Origin: Bradyrhizobium cenepequi
GTDB taxonomy: Bacteria; Pseudomonadota; Alphaproteobacteria; Rhizobiales; Xanthobacteraceae
Direction of reading: 5' to 3'
Assembly: GCF_020329485.1 (NCBI RefSeq)
Contig: NZ_JAGKJI010000016.1
Coordinates: forward strand, 1-64,000
DNA: 64,000 nucleotides
Each line of letters begins with the position of its first letter. Positions within the stretch are counted from its first letter, which is position 1. The notes beneath the pieces are model-generated. The model was not told the DNA's origin and ran no database searches. It worked only from the letters and a program-made list of their open reading frames with translations. This document shows positions 1-8,605 of the stretch, one piece after another. The position numbers were made by a program, and so were the translations under genes.

Positions 1-218
1 GACAGTCCATACCATTGCTGCAGCAGCAGCGCCTTGAACATCACCAGCCGCGGGTAGGGCGGCGCGCCACGCTCCGGTTCCGGAAGGCCGCGCAGCACAA
101 GCTCCACAGCCGCCCAATCGACCAGCTCGCCGATCCGCTTCAACGCTGGATTGCCTTTTCCCCGCCGCGATACCAGCGCATCTGCGAAGCTCGGTTGTCC
201 AACCCGCCGATATGTCAC
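1..218 (-). mobile_element. IS5-type transposase, N-terminal part (runs off left edge)
   Basis: Reading the minus strand from a GTG at 218 gives an open frame of 72 codons to the window edge. The frame holds SFADALVSRRGKGNP, then RIGELVDWAAVE, then YPRLVMFKALLLQQWYGL. This is the typical N-terminus of IS5-family (DDE) transposases, which cut and paste the element. The DDE catalytic core lies outside the window, so I cannot tell whether the element is intact. I did not find a convincing terminal inverted repeat between 219 and 303. The frame is too short at the window edge to be a stand-alone gene. An alternative is a decayed remnant, but no stop or frameshift is visible in the part present. 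Confidence 0.75.
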
Positions 219-303
219 TCCAGCCCCCTCTCCGATCCTCTCTTAGAGAATCGCAGATTCGCCCATTATGCAAAGCTCTCGCAAGCGGGAGAGGTGAACA
301 AAA

Positions 304-1347
304 TCAATCGTCGTCGTTGCCGAACAGGCCGAATTGCGAGGGATCGCGGGAGGGTTCGGCGAGGCCGAGATGGAGGAAGGCGTGCGAGGTGAGCAGCCGG
401 CCGCGCGGCGTGCGCTGCAGATAGCCGCACTGAATCAGATAGGGCTCGATGATGTCCTCGATCGCATCGCGCGGCTCCGACAGCGCGGCCGCCATCGTCT
501 CGACCCCGACCGGGCCGCCGCCATAGTTCATCGCGATGGTAGTGAGGTAACGGCGATCCATGGCATCCAGGCCGGCGACATCGACCTCGAGCGCGCTTAG
601 CGCGTGGTCGGCGATGGCGCGGTCGACCGACGACGCGTCCGCGGCTGAAGCAAAATCGCGCACCCGGCGCAACAGGCGGCCGGCGATGCGCGGCGTGCCG
701 CGGGCGCGGCGGGCGATCTCGTTGGCGCCGGCAGGGCTCATGCCGATGTTGAGCACGCGGGCGCCGCGGGTGACGATCTTCTCCAATTCCTCCTCAGTAT
801 AGAAATTCAGCCGGATCGGAATGCCGAAACGATCGCGCAGCGGATTGGTGAGGAGCCCGGCGCGCGTGGTGGCGCCGACGAGGGTGAATTTTGCAAGCTC
901 GATCTTCACCGAGCGCGCCGCAGGCCCCTCGCCGATGATGAGGTCGAGCTGAAAATCCTCCATCGCGGGATAGAGCACCTCCTCCACCGCCGGGCTCAGG
1001 CGATGGATCTCATCGATGAAGAGCACGTCGCGCTCTTCCAGATTGGTCAGGAGTGCGGCGAGATCGCCGGCCTTTGCAATCACCGGACCGGAAGTGGCAC
1101 GAAAGCCGACGCCGAGCTCACGCGCGACGATCTGCGCCAGCGTGGTCTTGCCGAGCCCGGGGGGACCGACAAACAGCACGTGATCCAGCGCCTCGCCGCG
1201 CTTGCGCGCCGCCTCGATGAAGATCGAGAGATTCTTGCGCGCCTGCGCCTGTCCGACGAAGTCGGACAGCGATTGCGGACGCAGCGCCGTGTCGCCGACA
1301 TCATCGGCGCGGCGCTCGGGCGTGACGATGCGGGAGGGCGGGTTCAT
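304..1347 (-). CDS. ruvB: Holliday junction branch migration helicase RuvB
   Basis: RuvB is the hexameric AAA+ motor that drives branch migration of Holliday junctions with RuvA during recombinational repair. The 347-residue protein has the family length. It carries a Walker A motif GPPGLGKTT at about residues 61-69, a Walker B DEIH at about 112-115, a sensor-type GATTRAG and a C-terminal winged-helix region (RTPRGR). The gene is last in a minus-strand ruvC-ruvA-ruvB run, 34 bp after ruvA. That gap contains a short GTAGGGTGGGCA sequence resembling half of a dispersed repeat found at 32.1 kb. The start is the ATG giving MNPPSRIVTPE. Identification is secure. Confidence 0.97.
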   Translation of the reverse strand: MNPPSRIVTPERRADDVGDTALRPQSLSDFVGQAQARKNLSIFIEAARKRGEALDHVLFVGPPGLGKTTLAQIVARELGVGFRATSGPVIAKAGDLAALLTNLEERDVLFIDEIHRLSPAVEEVLYPAMEDFQLDLIIGEGPAARSVKIELAKFTLVGATTRAGLLTNPLRDRFGIPIRLNFYTEEELEKIVTRGARVLNIGMSPAGANEIARRARGTPRIAGRLLRRVRDFASAADASSVDRAIADHALSALEVDVAGLDAMDRRYLTTIAMNYGGGPVGVETMAAALSEPRDAIEDIIEPYLIQCGYLQRTPRGRLLTSHAFLHLGLAEPSRDPSQFGLFGNDDD

Positions 1348-1381
1348 GTCGCCGACTCCTTGACGATCGTAGGGTGGGCAT

Positions 1382-1999
1382 TCACTTCGCGAGCTCCTTC
1401 AGGCCGAGGCGAATGAGCTGCGCGGTCTCGGCGTGCTCACCGGCGCTGCGCGAGGCGGCGGCGATGGCGGCTGCGGCCTGCGGCTGGCCGTAGCCGAGAT
1501 TGATGAGAGCCGAGATCGCATCCGCCACCGGGCGCGGCGCGCGCTCGTTATCGATGGCGCCGGCGAGATGCACGACAGCGGGATCGACGTTGGCAAAGGC
1601 CGGCGCCTTGTCCTTAAGCTCGCTGACGATACGCTCGGCGACCTTCGGCCCGACGCCCGGCGTGCGCGCCACCGCGGCCTTGTCGCGCAGCGCGATCGCA
1701 TTCGCGAGTTCGGAAGGCGGCAGCGTGCCGAGCACGGCCAGCGCGACCTTGGCGCCGACGCCTTGCACGGTCTGCAAGAGGCGAAACCATTCGCGCTCGT
1801 TGTCGGTGCGGAAGCCGAACAGCTTGATCTGGTCCTCGCGCACATAGGTCTCGATGGAGAGCACCGCGGCCTCGCCGGGCGACGGCAGCGCCTGCAACGT
1901 GCGCGCGGAGCAATGCACCTGATAGCCGACGCCGCCGACGTCGAGGATCACGTAGTCCTCGCCGTAGGAATCGATCAGGCCTTTCAATTTGCCGATCAT
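1382..1999 (-). CDS. ruvA: Holliday junction DNA-binding protein RuvA
   Basis: RuvA forms a tetramer that holds the Holliday junction in square-planar form and loads RuvB. The 205 residues show the N-terminal OB fold (MIGKLKGLIDSYGEDYVILD), two helix-hairpin-helix motifs (TVQGVGAKVALAVLG at about 77-91 and TPGVGPKVAERIV at about 113-125), and a C-terminal RuvB-contact domain ending GLKELAK. Its ATG overlaps the ruvC stop by 4 bp (1996-1999), indicating translational coupling, and ruvB follows 34 bp downstream. Length and motifs are standard. Confidence 0.97.
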   Translation of the reverse strand: MIGKLKGLIDSYGEDYVILDVGGVGYQVHCSARTLQALPSPGEAAVLSIETYVREDQIKLFGFRTDNEREWFRLLQTVQGVGAKVALAVLGTLPPSELANAIALRDKAAVARTPGVGPKVAERIVSELKDKAPAFANVDPAVVHLAGAIDNERAPRPVADAISALINLGYGQPQAAAAIAAASRSAGEHAETAQLIRLGLKELAK

Positions 2000-2523
2000 A
2001 GGCTCGCGACCCTCAGCCGCAGCGCGGTGCTTTGGCGGTGATGGGCGTGTGTGATCGCGACCGCGAGCGCGTCCGCGGCGTCGGGCGATTGCGGCTCGGC
2101 CTTGGGCAGCAGGATCTTCAGCATCACGGCAATCTGGTTCTTCTCGGCGTGTCCGGCGCCGACCACGGTTTTCTTGACCTGGTTCGGCGCATATTCGGCG
2201 ACCTCGATGCCGAACATTGCAGGCGCCAGCATGGCGACGCCGCGGGCTTGGCCGAGTTTCAGCGTTGCGACGCCGTCCTTGTTCACAAATGTCTGCTCGA
2301 CCGCAGCCTCCGCCGGCTTGAAATCGCCGAGCACGGCGGCCAGTCCTTCATGGATCGCAAGCAGGCGGCCCGCCAGCGGCAGCCGGTCCGACGGCTCGAT
2401 CGAGCCGCAGCCGACGAAAACCAGCCGGTTGCCCTCGACCTCGATCACGCCCCAGCCGGTGCGGCGGAGACCCGGGTCGATCCCGAGGATGCGGACGGGG
2501 TGGCGAATCGGCTGGACTGTCAT
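1996..2523 (-). CDS. ruvC: Crossover junction endodeoxyribonuclease RuvC
   Basis: RuvC is the Holliday-junction resolvase that makes paired nicks across the RuvAB-bound junction. The 175-residue protein has all four acidic residues of the RNase H-like active site: Asp16 (LGIDPG), Glu76 (AAVEQTF), and Asp148 and Asp151 (SPDAADALAVA). It is the first gene of the ruvC-A-B run and overlaps ruvA by 4 bp. About 210 bp with a dispersed repeat separates it from yebC upstream. A full-length, apparently functional gene. Confidence 0.97.
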   Translation of the reverse strand: MTVQPIRHPVRILGIDPGLRRTGWGVIEVEGNRLVFVGCGSIEPSDRLPLAGRLLAIHEGLAAVLGDFKPAEAAVEQTFVNKDGVATLKLGQARGVAMLAPAMFGIEVAEYAPNQVKKTVVGAGHAEKNQIAVMLKILLPKAEPQSPDAADALAVAITHAHHRQSTALRLRVASL

Positions 2524-2599
2524 GGGACAGTGATAGCCGCTGGGTTTCGAGAACGAAACACAAACGGAGAGGTCATCCCCTGCCCGGTCGTCATATCCT

Positions 2600-2710
2600 G
2601 CCTCGCCGTCAGACCCCGCGAAGGCGGGATATCCAGTGGTCGCCGGCGCCTGTGAGAATCTCGACCCTGAGTGATTACTGGATCGCCCGCCTGCGCGGGC
2701 GATGACAGCG
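2600..2710. repeat. Dispersed palindromic repeat between yebC and ruvC
   Basis: Two half-sites face each other. CCCGCGAAGGCGGGATATCC lies near 2615-2634. ACTGGATCGCCCGCC followed by TGCGCGGGCGATGACA lies at 2677-2708. The CCAGT/ACTGG ends and the GCCCGCC-TGC-GCGGGC hairpin are typical of repetitive extragenic palindromes in Bradyrhizobium genomes. No coding capacity is evident. Confidence 0.6.
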
Positions 2711-2732
2711 GAGTATGAGGCTGAATGCGGCG

Positions 2733-3479
2733 TTACCCGCCCATCTTCGCCATCAGCGCGTCCGAGATCTCGAAGTTGGCGAACACGTTCTGCACGTCGT
2801 CGTGCTCGTTCAGCGCATCGATCAGCTTCAACAGCTTTTCGCCGGTCTCGTCGTCGACGGCGACGGTGTTTTGCGGCTTCCAGGTCAGCGCTGCCCTGCG
2901 CGGCTCGCCGAATTTCGCTTCCAGCGCCTTGGCGACCTCGCGGTAGGATTCCGGCGAGGCGTAGATCTCGTGGCCGCTTTCGCTCGAGACCACGTCGTCG
3001 GCGCCGGCTTCGATCGCAGCATCCAGCATGGCGTCGTCGGAGGCGACGCTGTGGTCGTATTCGATGATGCCGGTGCGGTCGAACATGAAGGCGACCGAGC
3101 CGGTTTCGCCGAGATTGCCGCCGGCCTTGGTGAAGTAGGAGCGGATGTCGGAGGCGGCGCGATTGCGGTTATCGGTCAGGGCCTCGACGATCACGGCGAC
3201 GCCGCCGGGGCCATAGCCCTCGTAGCGGATCTCGTCATAGTTCTCGCCCTCGCTACCGAACGCCTTCTTGATGGCGCGCTCGATATTGTCCTTCGGCATG
3301 TTTTCCGCCCGCGCGGCGACGATCGCGGCGCGCAGCCGGGGGTTCATGGCGGGGTCGGGGGTGCCGAGCTTGGCCGCGACGGTGATTTCGCGGGCCAGCT
3401 TGCCGAACAGCTTCGACTTCTGGGCATCCTGCCGGCCCTTGCGGTGCATGATGTTCTTGAATTGGGAATGGCCGGCCAT
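2733..3479 (-). CDS. yebC: YebC/PmpR-family DNA-binding regulator or translation factor
   Basis: This 248-residue protein begins MAGHSQFKNIMHRKGRQDAQ and has the conserved YebC body: RAAIVAARAENMPKDNIERA, YEGYGPGGVAVIVE, then TDNRNR. It has the usual three-domain length. YebC-family proteins have been described as transcriptional regulators and more recently as factors relieving ribosome stalling, so the exact role here is open. The position directly upstream of ruvC is conserved in many proteobacteria, and both lie on the minus strand about 210 bp apart. The ATG at 3479 gives the canonical N-terminus. Confidence 0.93.
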   Translation of the reverse strand: MAGHSQFKNIMHRKGRQDAQKSKLFGKLAREITVAAKLGTPDPAMNPRLRAAIVAARAENMPKDNIERAIKKAFGSEGENYDEIRYEGYGPGGVAVIVEALTDNRNRAASDIRSYFTKAGGNLGETGSVAFMFDRTGIIEYDHSVASDDAMLDAAIEAGADDVVSSESGHEIYASPESYREVAKALEAKFGEPRRAALTWKPQNTVAVDDETGEKLLKLIDALNEHDDVQNVFANFEISDALMAKMGG

Positions 3480-3679
3480 GCAAGGTCCCTTGGGAATCGT
3501 CTTTCAAATAGGGGGTGAGGCGCGGCCTTATAGGCCCCCGACGGGCCAAAATCAAAGACTTGCGGTCCGATCTGGCCTATCGACCGTGCCGTCTGGCGGA
3601 AAATCAGGCAGCCGTTAACCACGACTTCACGCACGAATGGGAGAATCCGGCAGGCCATTTCAACTTGCAAGAGAACCCC

Positions 3680-5437
3680 ATGGCGGCGTTCGGTTTGTTT
3701 CGCAAGCGAGTGCCGGCGACGGCGGCCGAGCCGACCGTTCCGGCCGCAGCGGCGGCAGTGCCGGCCGATAGCGCCTCCCCGGATACCGGCTCAGCCAAGG
3801 AAATCCTGGAACTGCTGGAACTCGAACTCGGCGGCATGATCCGGCAGCTCGAACGCGCCGCCCAATCGGTGGCCGGCGGGGCGGAGGCGACCGCGGCGAC
3901 GCTTGCGACCATCCGCGAGCGCACGGATGCGCTGACCGGCCGCACCAATGCGGCGCAGACCACGGCTCAGACCTTCTCGCAGGCCGCCGACAAGTTCACC
4001 GATTCGGCGCAAGGGATCGGCGCGCAGGTGCGCGACGCCGGCCGGCTCGCCGACGAAGCGGGCGCAGCGGCCCGCGAGGCCCGCGCCAATGTCGACCGCC
4101 TGCGCGAATCCTCCGCCGCGATCGGCAACGTCGTCAACCTGATCGCGCAGATCGCGCGGCAGACCACCCTGCTCGCCCTCAACTCGACCATCGAGGCCGC
4201 GCGCGCCGGCGCCGCGGGCAAGGGGTTTGCGGTGGTTGCGACCGAAGTGAAGGCGCTGGCGGTGCAGACCCAGGGCGCCACCGAAGAGATCGCCAGGAAG
4301 ATCGAGGCGCTGCAGAAGGACGCCGCGGGCTCGGCCGATGCCGTGCACCGCATCGCGCAGGCGATCGAGGCGATCCGCCCGGTGTTCGAGCATGTCAGCG
4401 GCGCGGTAGCCGAGCAGCACCAGACCACCGGCGAGATCGTGCAAAATGCCGCCTCTGCCTCGAGCTTCATCGTCGCGGTCGGCGACAGCGCCGCCGAGAT
4501 CAATCATGCGACCAGGGACGCCGAAGCGCATGGCAAGGACGTCGCCCAAGCGGGGCGCGCGGTGACCAGTTTTGCGCAAAAATTGAAGTCGCGCTGCGCG
4601 GTGCTGCTCCAGCAGGGCGAGCGCGGAGACCCGCGCGAGCGCGAGCGGCTGCCCTGCAACCTCAAGCTTGAGATTGCAACAGGCGGCGGCGTCAGCACGG
4701 CGCCGGTCTATGAGATCTCGATGGCCGGCATCCTGATCTGTGGAGCGGAGGCCGAACGGCTGCAGTTGCACCAGAGCCTTGCCGCCACGCTGGAGGATGT
4801 CGGCGCGGTCAAGATCCGGATCATTGACAAGACCAAGGCCGGTGCGCGGGCGCGTTTCGAGGCGTTGACGGCCGAGCTGCGCGAGAAGATCGAAGACAGA
4901 TTGTGGGCGATCCGTGACGAGAACACCGAGTTTGTCATGCGCGCGATGGAAGCCGGCGTGGCGCTGACCAGGATTTTCGAGAACGGGATCGCGAGCGGCG
5001 CCGTCACCATCGAGGACATGTTCGACACGGATTATGTCGAGATTCCCGGCACCAATCCGGTGCAGCACCGCACCAGGATCCTGGATTGGGCCGAGCGCGC
5101 GCTGCCGCCGTTCCAGGAGGCTTTCCTCGCCAAGGATCCGCGGATGGCGTTCTGCGTCATGATCGACGGCAACGGCTATCTGCCGGTGCATAACAGGATC
5201 TACTCGCATCCGCAGCGGCCGGGCGATGTCGCCTTCAACACGGCTAGCAGCCGCAACCGCCGCATCTTCAACGACGCGGCGGGGCTCGCTGCCGGGCGCA
5301 ACCAGCGGGCCTATCTGATCCAGAGCTACGCGCGCGACATGGGCAACGGCAACATGGTGATGATGCGTGAGATCGACGTGCCGGTCCGCGTGCGCGGCCG
5401 CCACTGGGGCGGCTTCCGCACGGCCTACAAGCTGTGA
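3680..5437 (+). CDS. Soluble methyl-accepting chemotaxis protein with C-terminal sensory-like domain
   Basis: A chemoreceptor-type protein of 585 residues from the ATG giving MAAFGLFRKR; an upstream in-frame start exists but lies in non-conserved sequence. The MCP signalling hairpin is clear at about residues 160-205: QTTLLALNSTIEAARAGAAG followed by KGFAVVATEVKALA. This part contacts CheA/CheW. No transmembrane segment or HAMP domain is visible, so the receptor should be cytoplasmic. After about residue 315 comes a PilZ-like stretch (RERERLPCNLKLEI), then a roughly 200-residue domain with HNRIYSHPQRPGD, NRRIFND and a terminal GRHWGGFRTAYKL. This C-terminal module recurs in alphaproteobacterial MCPs and may bind a ligand or cofactor; the ligand is not deducible. 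No che genes lie nearby. Confidence 0.9.
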   Translation: MAAFGLFRKRVPATAAEPTVPAAAAAVPADSASPDTGSAKEILELLELELGGMIRQLERAAQSVAGGAEATAATLATIRERTDALTGRTNAAQTTAQTFSQAADKFTDSAQGIGAQVRDAGRLADEAGAAAREARANVDRLRESSAAIGNVVNLIAQIARQTTLLALNSTIEAARAGAAGKGFAVVATEVKALAVQTQGATEEIARKIEALQKDAAGSADAVHRIAQAIEAIRPVFEHVSGAVAEQHQTTGEIVQNAASASSFIVAVGDSAAEINHATRDAEAHGKDVAQAGRAVTSFAQKLKSRCAVLLQQGERGDPRERERLPCNLKLEIATGGGVSTAPVYEISMAGILICGAEAERLQLHQSLAATLEDVGAVKIRIIDKTKAGARARFEALTAELREKIEDRLWAIRDENTEFVMRAMEAGVALTRIFENGIASGAVTIEDMFDTDYVEIPGTNPVQHRTRILDWAERALPPFQEAFLAKDPRMAFCVMIDGNGYLPVHNRIYSHPQRPGDVAFNTASSRNRRIFNDAAGLAAGRNQRAYLIQSYARDMGNGNMVMMREIDVPVRVRGRHWGGFRTAYKL

Positions 5438-5495
5438 CAGCCTCTTTTCTAAGCGGTCACTGCACTGCTCGACAGCTTCACATCGTCTTTCCAAA

Positions 5496-5516
5496 TCGCA
5501 CGGTTCTTTCGTGCGA
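5496..5516 (+). terminator. Hairpin downstream of the chemoreceptor gene
   Basis: Arms TCGCACG and CGTGCGA form a 7-bp stem with a 7-nt loop, 58 bp after the MCP stop. There is no run of T residues, so termination activity is uncertain. Confidence 0.35.
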
Positions 5517-5608
5517 CCCTGATCGATCTTCGCCATCATACCCTAGAATAACGTGCACGATGATGTGATTACGATCATCATCCTATGCATGATTAGCACG
5601 ATTTAGCA

Positions 5609-6013
5609 TTGCGAAACATGTCTTCGCTTCCTAGCTCGTCGACCACGGCACCTGCCGCGCCCGCCTCGCACAAGGAAGGCGTGACGGCAGATGCTCGCGG
5701 CAAGATGGTCTTCGAGGGCGCCTGCGTAAGCTGCCACGGCTGGAGCGGCGAGAGCCTGGTGTCGTCGATGGCGACGCTGACCGGCTCGTGGGCGGTCAAT
5801 GATCCCGCGGCCACCAACGTCGCGCAGATCGTCATATCCGGCACCAAGCGCTATACACCTGACGGCGCGCTCTCGATGCCCGCGTTCGGCAACGCCTATT
5901 CGGACGACGAGATCGCGGCGGTCGCCAACCACGTCACCGCGCGCTTCGGCGCCAAGGGCTCGAAGCTCACGGCAAAGGATGTGGCGGAGTTGCGGCAACA
6001 GACGGCGCAGTAG
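5609..6013 (+). CDS. Monohaem cytochrome c domain, probably a truncated remnant
   Basis: The frame encodes a single class I cytochrome c domain with a haem site GACVSCHGWSG, a candidate axial Met in SMPAFGNAYSDDE and a C-terminal helix AVANHVTARFG. It resembles the last haem domain of triheme cytochrome c subunits of membrane dehydrogenases (gluconate or nicotinate dehydrogenase type). The N-terminus (TTG at 5609 or ATG at 5618) is Ser/Thr/Ala-rich and has no signal peptide, so the product could not reach the periplasm for haem attachment by the usual route. An in-frame stop at 5594-5596 closes the frame upstream. I infer a leftover 3' piece of a larger gene. No partner dehydrogenase is nearby. 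Confidence 0.55.
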   Translation: MRNMSSLPSSSTTAPAAPASHKEGVTADARGKMVFEGACVSCHGWSGESLVSSMATLTGSWAVNDPAATNVAQIVISGTKRYTPDGALSMPAFGNAYSDDEIAAVANHVTARFGAKGSKLTAKDVAELRQQTAQ

Positions 6014-6342
6014 GTATTCGGGAGATCAGTGCCGCGCACTCGATCGCCTCCCCCGCACGCGTGGAGAGGCCGGATCGCATCGCAAGATGCGATCCGGCAG
6101 ATTTGTCTTCGACGGGTTCGAGCCGGCTGTAGGTGATCACGCGCTGGATGCGCACTGTCTTCGATCACCGTGTCCAATGCAGATACTCCAGAAAAATTGG
6201 CTCACTTTTCGGTGTTAGAAGATTCTCGGCGCAATGTTGCACCAGTTGGTATGAGATTCTGGTATCTCTCGATTCTCCTGCAATATTTGAGAAATTGGCG
6301 GTCTTCTGTTGCGATAGAGTTGCGCAGCCTTGGACATTGGTG
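6014..6342. other. Intergenic region between cytochrome remnant and LysR gene
   Basis: About 330 bp, more AT-rich towards the LysR start than its surroundings. It holds the perfect hairpin at 6069-6098. I see no convincing gene. The LysR frame extends upstream to 6133, but that extension reads through unconserved sequence. Confidence 0.5.
6069..6098. repeat. Perfect 13-bp hairpin with GCAA loop
   Basis: Arms GCCGGATCGCATC (6069-6081) and GATGCGATCCGGC (6086-6098) enclose the tetraloop GCAA. The core CGGATCGCATC/GATGCGATCCG recurs at 61061-61086 with a TTGC loop, so it belongs to a dispersed family rather than being a gene-specific terminator. Confidence 0.7.
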
Positions 6343-7296
6343 ATGCAAAAGACACAGCCGGTTCCGTCAAGCGTACCGTACAAGATCGATCTCGTTCGAC
6401 GTATTGACCTGACGACTTTGCAGTTGTTCATCGCGATTTGCGAAGAAGGTAATTTGACGCGTGCATCGCAAAGAGAGGCAATAGCGCCTTCCGCAGTCAG
6501 CAAACGCATGCACGACCTTGAGCAGGCGCTTCAGGTCGCCCTGTTCGAGAGACACCCAAACGGAATGACACTGACGCCGGCAGGCGAATCGCTGTTGCAT
6601 CACGCGCGCGTCACACTGCTCAACATCGAGAAGATCGCGGTGGACATGGCGGAGCACGCGCGCGGCGTGCGTGGACATGTGCGAATGCTGGCAAACCTGT
6701 CGTCAATCGTCGAATTTCTGCCGGACGATCTGCCCGGATTCTTTCGCTCTCATGAGTTGGTGCGGCTCGATCTTCAGGAGCGCCCCAGCGCCGAGGTCGT
6801 TCGCGGTGTCGAGGAAGGCGTCGCGGATATCGGCATCTGCTCTGCGGACGTCTCTACGCGCGGACTGGAGCGGTATTCGTACCGAAGGGATCGCCTCGTT
6901 ATCGTGGTCAGATCCGATCATCCGCTGTCGCGCGCAACGGAAGTCTCCTTTGCCGATACGCTGGACTACGATCATGTGGGCCTTTTCGCTACAAGCTCGA
7001 TCTATCTTCGCTCGCAATACACGGCGCAACAAATCGGCAAGTCGATCAGGCTAAGAGTCCACGTCCCCGGTTTCGATGCTGTCTGCCGGATGGTGCAGGC
7101 TGGAATGGGTATCGGCTTGATCCCGAACCGGGCATTTGCCGTCTTGAGCCACGGCATGGATTTGTCCGCTGTCGAGCTGAGCGACGAATGGGCGGACCGT
7201 GAGCTGGTGCTGGTTGCCAGAGATCCCGCAGGGCTGTCGGCCACGAGTCAATTGATGCTCAATCACCTCAGACATTCCGGCAGTTCCGTGCATTAA
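6343..7296 (+). CDS. LysR-family transcriptional regulator
   Basis: A 317-residue LysR regulator from the ATG giving MQKTQPVPSS. The N-terminal winged helix-turn-helix is clear: LTTLQLFIAICEEGNLTRAS, then REAIAPSAVSKRMHDLEQAL and FERHPNGMTLTPAG. A periplasmic-binding-type effector domain follows (GVADIGICSADV; QAGMGIGLIPNRAF). It lies 115 bp upstream of the CoA-transferase / lyase / MFS genes on the same strand, so it is the likely regulator of that operon, probably responding to the substrate or its CoA ester. Base composition is less GC-rich than in its neighbours, which could reflect transfer. The upstream in-frame extension to 6133 is not conserved LysR sequence. Confidence 0.92.
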   Translation: MQKTQPVPSSVPYKIDLVRRIDLTTLQLFIAICEEGNLTRASQREAIAPSAVSKRMHDLEQALQVALFERHPNGMTLTPAGESLLHHARVTLLNIEKIAVDMAEHARGVRGHVRMLANLSSIVEFLPDDLPGFFRSHELVRLDLQERPSAEVVRGVEEGVADIGICSADVSTRGLERYSYRRDRLVIVVRSDHPLSRATEVSFADTLDYDHVGLFATSSIYLRSQYTAQQIGKSIRLRVHVPGFDAVCRMVQAGMGIGLIPNRAFAVLSHGMDLSAVELSDEWADRELVLVARDPAGLSATSQLMLNHLRHSGSSVH

Positions 7297-7308
7297 TATC
7301 GTTTGCTG

Positions 7309-7335
7309 CGCGCGTTCGTCATCTGCGAACGCGCG
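7309..7335 (+). terminator. Inverted repeat after the LysR gene
   Basis: Arms CGCGCGTTCG and CGAACGCGCG form a 10-bp stem with a 7-nt loop, 12 bp after the LysR stop and about 75 bp before the CoA-transferase start. It could terminate the regulator transcript or serve as a binding site. There is no clear T-run. Confidence 0.4.
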
Positions 7336-7411
7336 TTCATCAACGGATATTGGACTTAGGCCTGCCTGCTCGGCAACACCTCAACAAACAATCTGTCGAG
7401 GAGCGCGAGAG

Positions 7412-8605
7412 GTGGACGGGCCGTTATCCGGTATTCGAGTTGTCGAACTGGGAACACTGATTGCTGCGCCATTTGCCGCGCGGTTGTTTGCCGAATTCGG
7501 CGCAGACGTCATCAAGGTTGAACAGCCCGGGACTGGAGATCCCCTGCGCAAGTGGCGAAAGCTCCATCAAGGAACATCGCTCTGGTGGTATCTGCAATCC
7601 CGCAACAAGAAGTCGATCGCAATTGATCTGAAGTCGGCGGACGGGCGGGCGCTTGCCCGACGGCTGGCCGCTCAAGCCGACGTCGTGATCGAGAATTTCA
7701 AGCCTGGCACGCTTGAGAAGCTAGACCTCGGCTGGGACGTGCTCTCCGCACTCAATCCTAACCTGACCCTGGTCCGTATCTCCGGCTACGGGCAGACCGG
7801 TCCTTACCGCGACCGATCGGGGTTCGGCGCGATTGGCGAAGCCATGGGTGGATTGAGATTCACCACCGGTGATCCGGAGAACCCGCCGGCACGAGTCGGC
7901 ATCAGCATCGGCGATAGTCTCGCTTCGCTGCACGGCGTGATCGGAGCGCTCATGTCGCTGCTTCGGGTCAAGACCGGCCAGGGCAAGGGGCAGATCGTCG
8001 ACGTCTCGCTTTACGAAAGCGTGTTCAATCTCATGGAGAGTCTGGTTCCCGAGTATGATCTCATGGGCCATGTCAGGACCCGTACCGGTGGAGCACTGCC
8101 GGGCATAAGTCCCTCCAATACCTATCCAAGCTCCGATGGGCGCCATGTTGTCATCGCCGGCAACAGCGACGCGATATTCAAGCGCCTGATGCGTGTGATC
8201 GACCGGCCTGATCTCGGTGAAGATCCGACGCTCGGCAACAACGACGGACGCGTGCGCAGGAACGCGGTTCTCGATGCCGCCGTCAGCGCCTGGACCTCGC
8301 AACGAACCATGGACGAGATCCTTTCTCACCTTGACGCGGCCGACGTCCCTGCTGCTCGAATCTATTCGGTCGCCGATATCGTGGAAGATCCCCATTACGC
8401 TGCCAGAGACATGATCCTGCCGACCGAACTTCCCGGCGGCGTCACCGTGAAGATGCCGGGCATCGCGCCGAAGCTGTCGGATACACCGGGCGGCGTAAGG
8501 TGGCCAGGGCCGACACTCGGGCAACACACCGACGAGGTCTTGAAGTCACTCGGCCTGGACGAGGCCGACATCGTGCAACTGCGCCGCACCGGAGCGGTGC
8601 AATGA
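7412..8605 (+). CDS. CaiB/BaiF-type (family III) CoA-transferase
   Basis: This 397-residue protein moves CoA from a donor such as succinyl-CoA to a carboxylic acid. Family III features are present: GIRVVELGTLIAAPFAARLF, ADVIKVEQPGTGDPLRKW, and the catalytic-Asp region ADVVIENFKPGTLEKLDL with RISGYGQTGPYRDRSGF. The start is a GTG with a purine-rich GAGCGCGAGAG just upstream. The stop overlaps the next ATG by 4 bp (ATGA), so it is coupled to the lyase gene. With a lyase and a transporter downstream, it likely activates an imported branched hydroxy-dicarboxylate for cleavage. The substrate cannot be read from sequence; citramalate, itaconate or 3-hydroxy-3-methylglutarate are reasonable candidates. 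Confidence 0.9.
   Translation: MDGPLSGIRVVELGTLIAAPFAARLFAEFGADVIKVEQPGTGDPLRKWRKLHQGTSLWWYLQSRNKKSIAIDLKSADGRALARRLAAQADVVIENFKPGTLEKLDLGWDVLSALNPNLTLVRISGYGQTGPYRDRSGFGAIGEAMGGLRFTTGDPENPPARVGISIGDSLASLHGVIGALMSLLRVKTGQGKGQIVDVSLYESVFNLMESLVPEYDLMGHVRTRTGGALPGISPSNTYPSSDGRHVVIAGNSDAIFKRLMRVIDRPDLGEDPTLGNNDGRVRRNAVLDAAVSAWTSQRTMDEILSHLDAADVPAARIYSVADIVEDPHYAARDMILPTELPGGVTVKMPGIAPKLSDTPGGVRWPGPTLGQHTDEVLKSLGLDEADIVQLRRTGAVQ

Noticed and set aside
3791..5539. A 582-codon open frame antisense to the chemoreceptor gene
   Set aside because: It mirrors the real gene in a GC-rich genome, has no recognisable domain and starts without a Shine-Dalgarno.
6133..6342. Upstream extension of the LysR regulator
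   Set aside because: LysR proteins start close to the helix-turn-helix. The 70 extra residues are Cys- and Arg-rich with no similarity I recognise.
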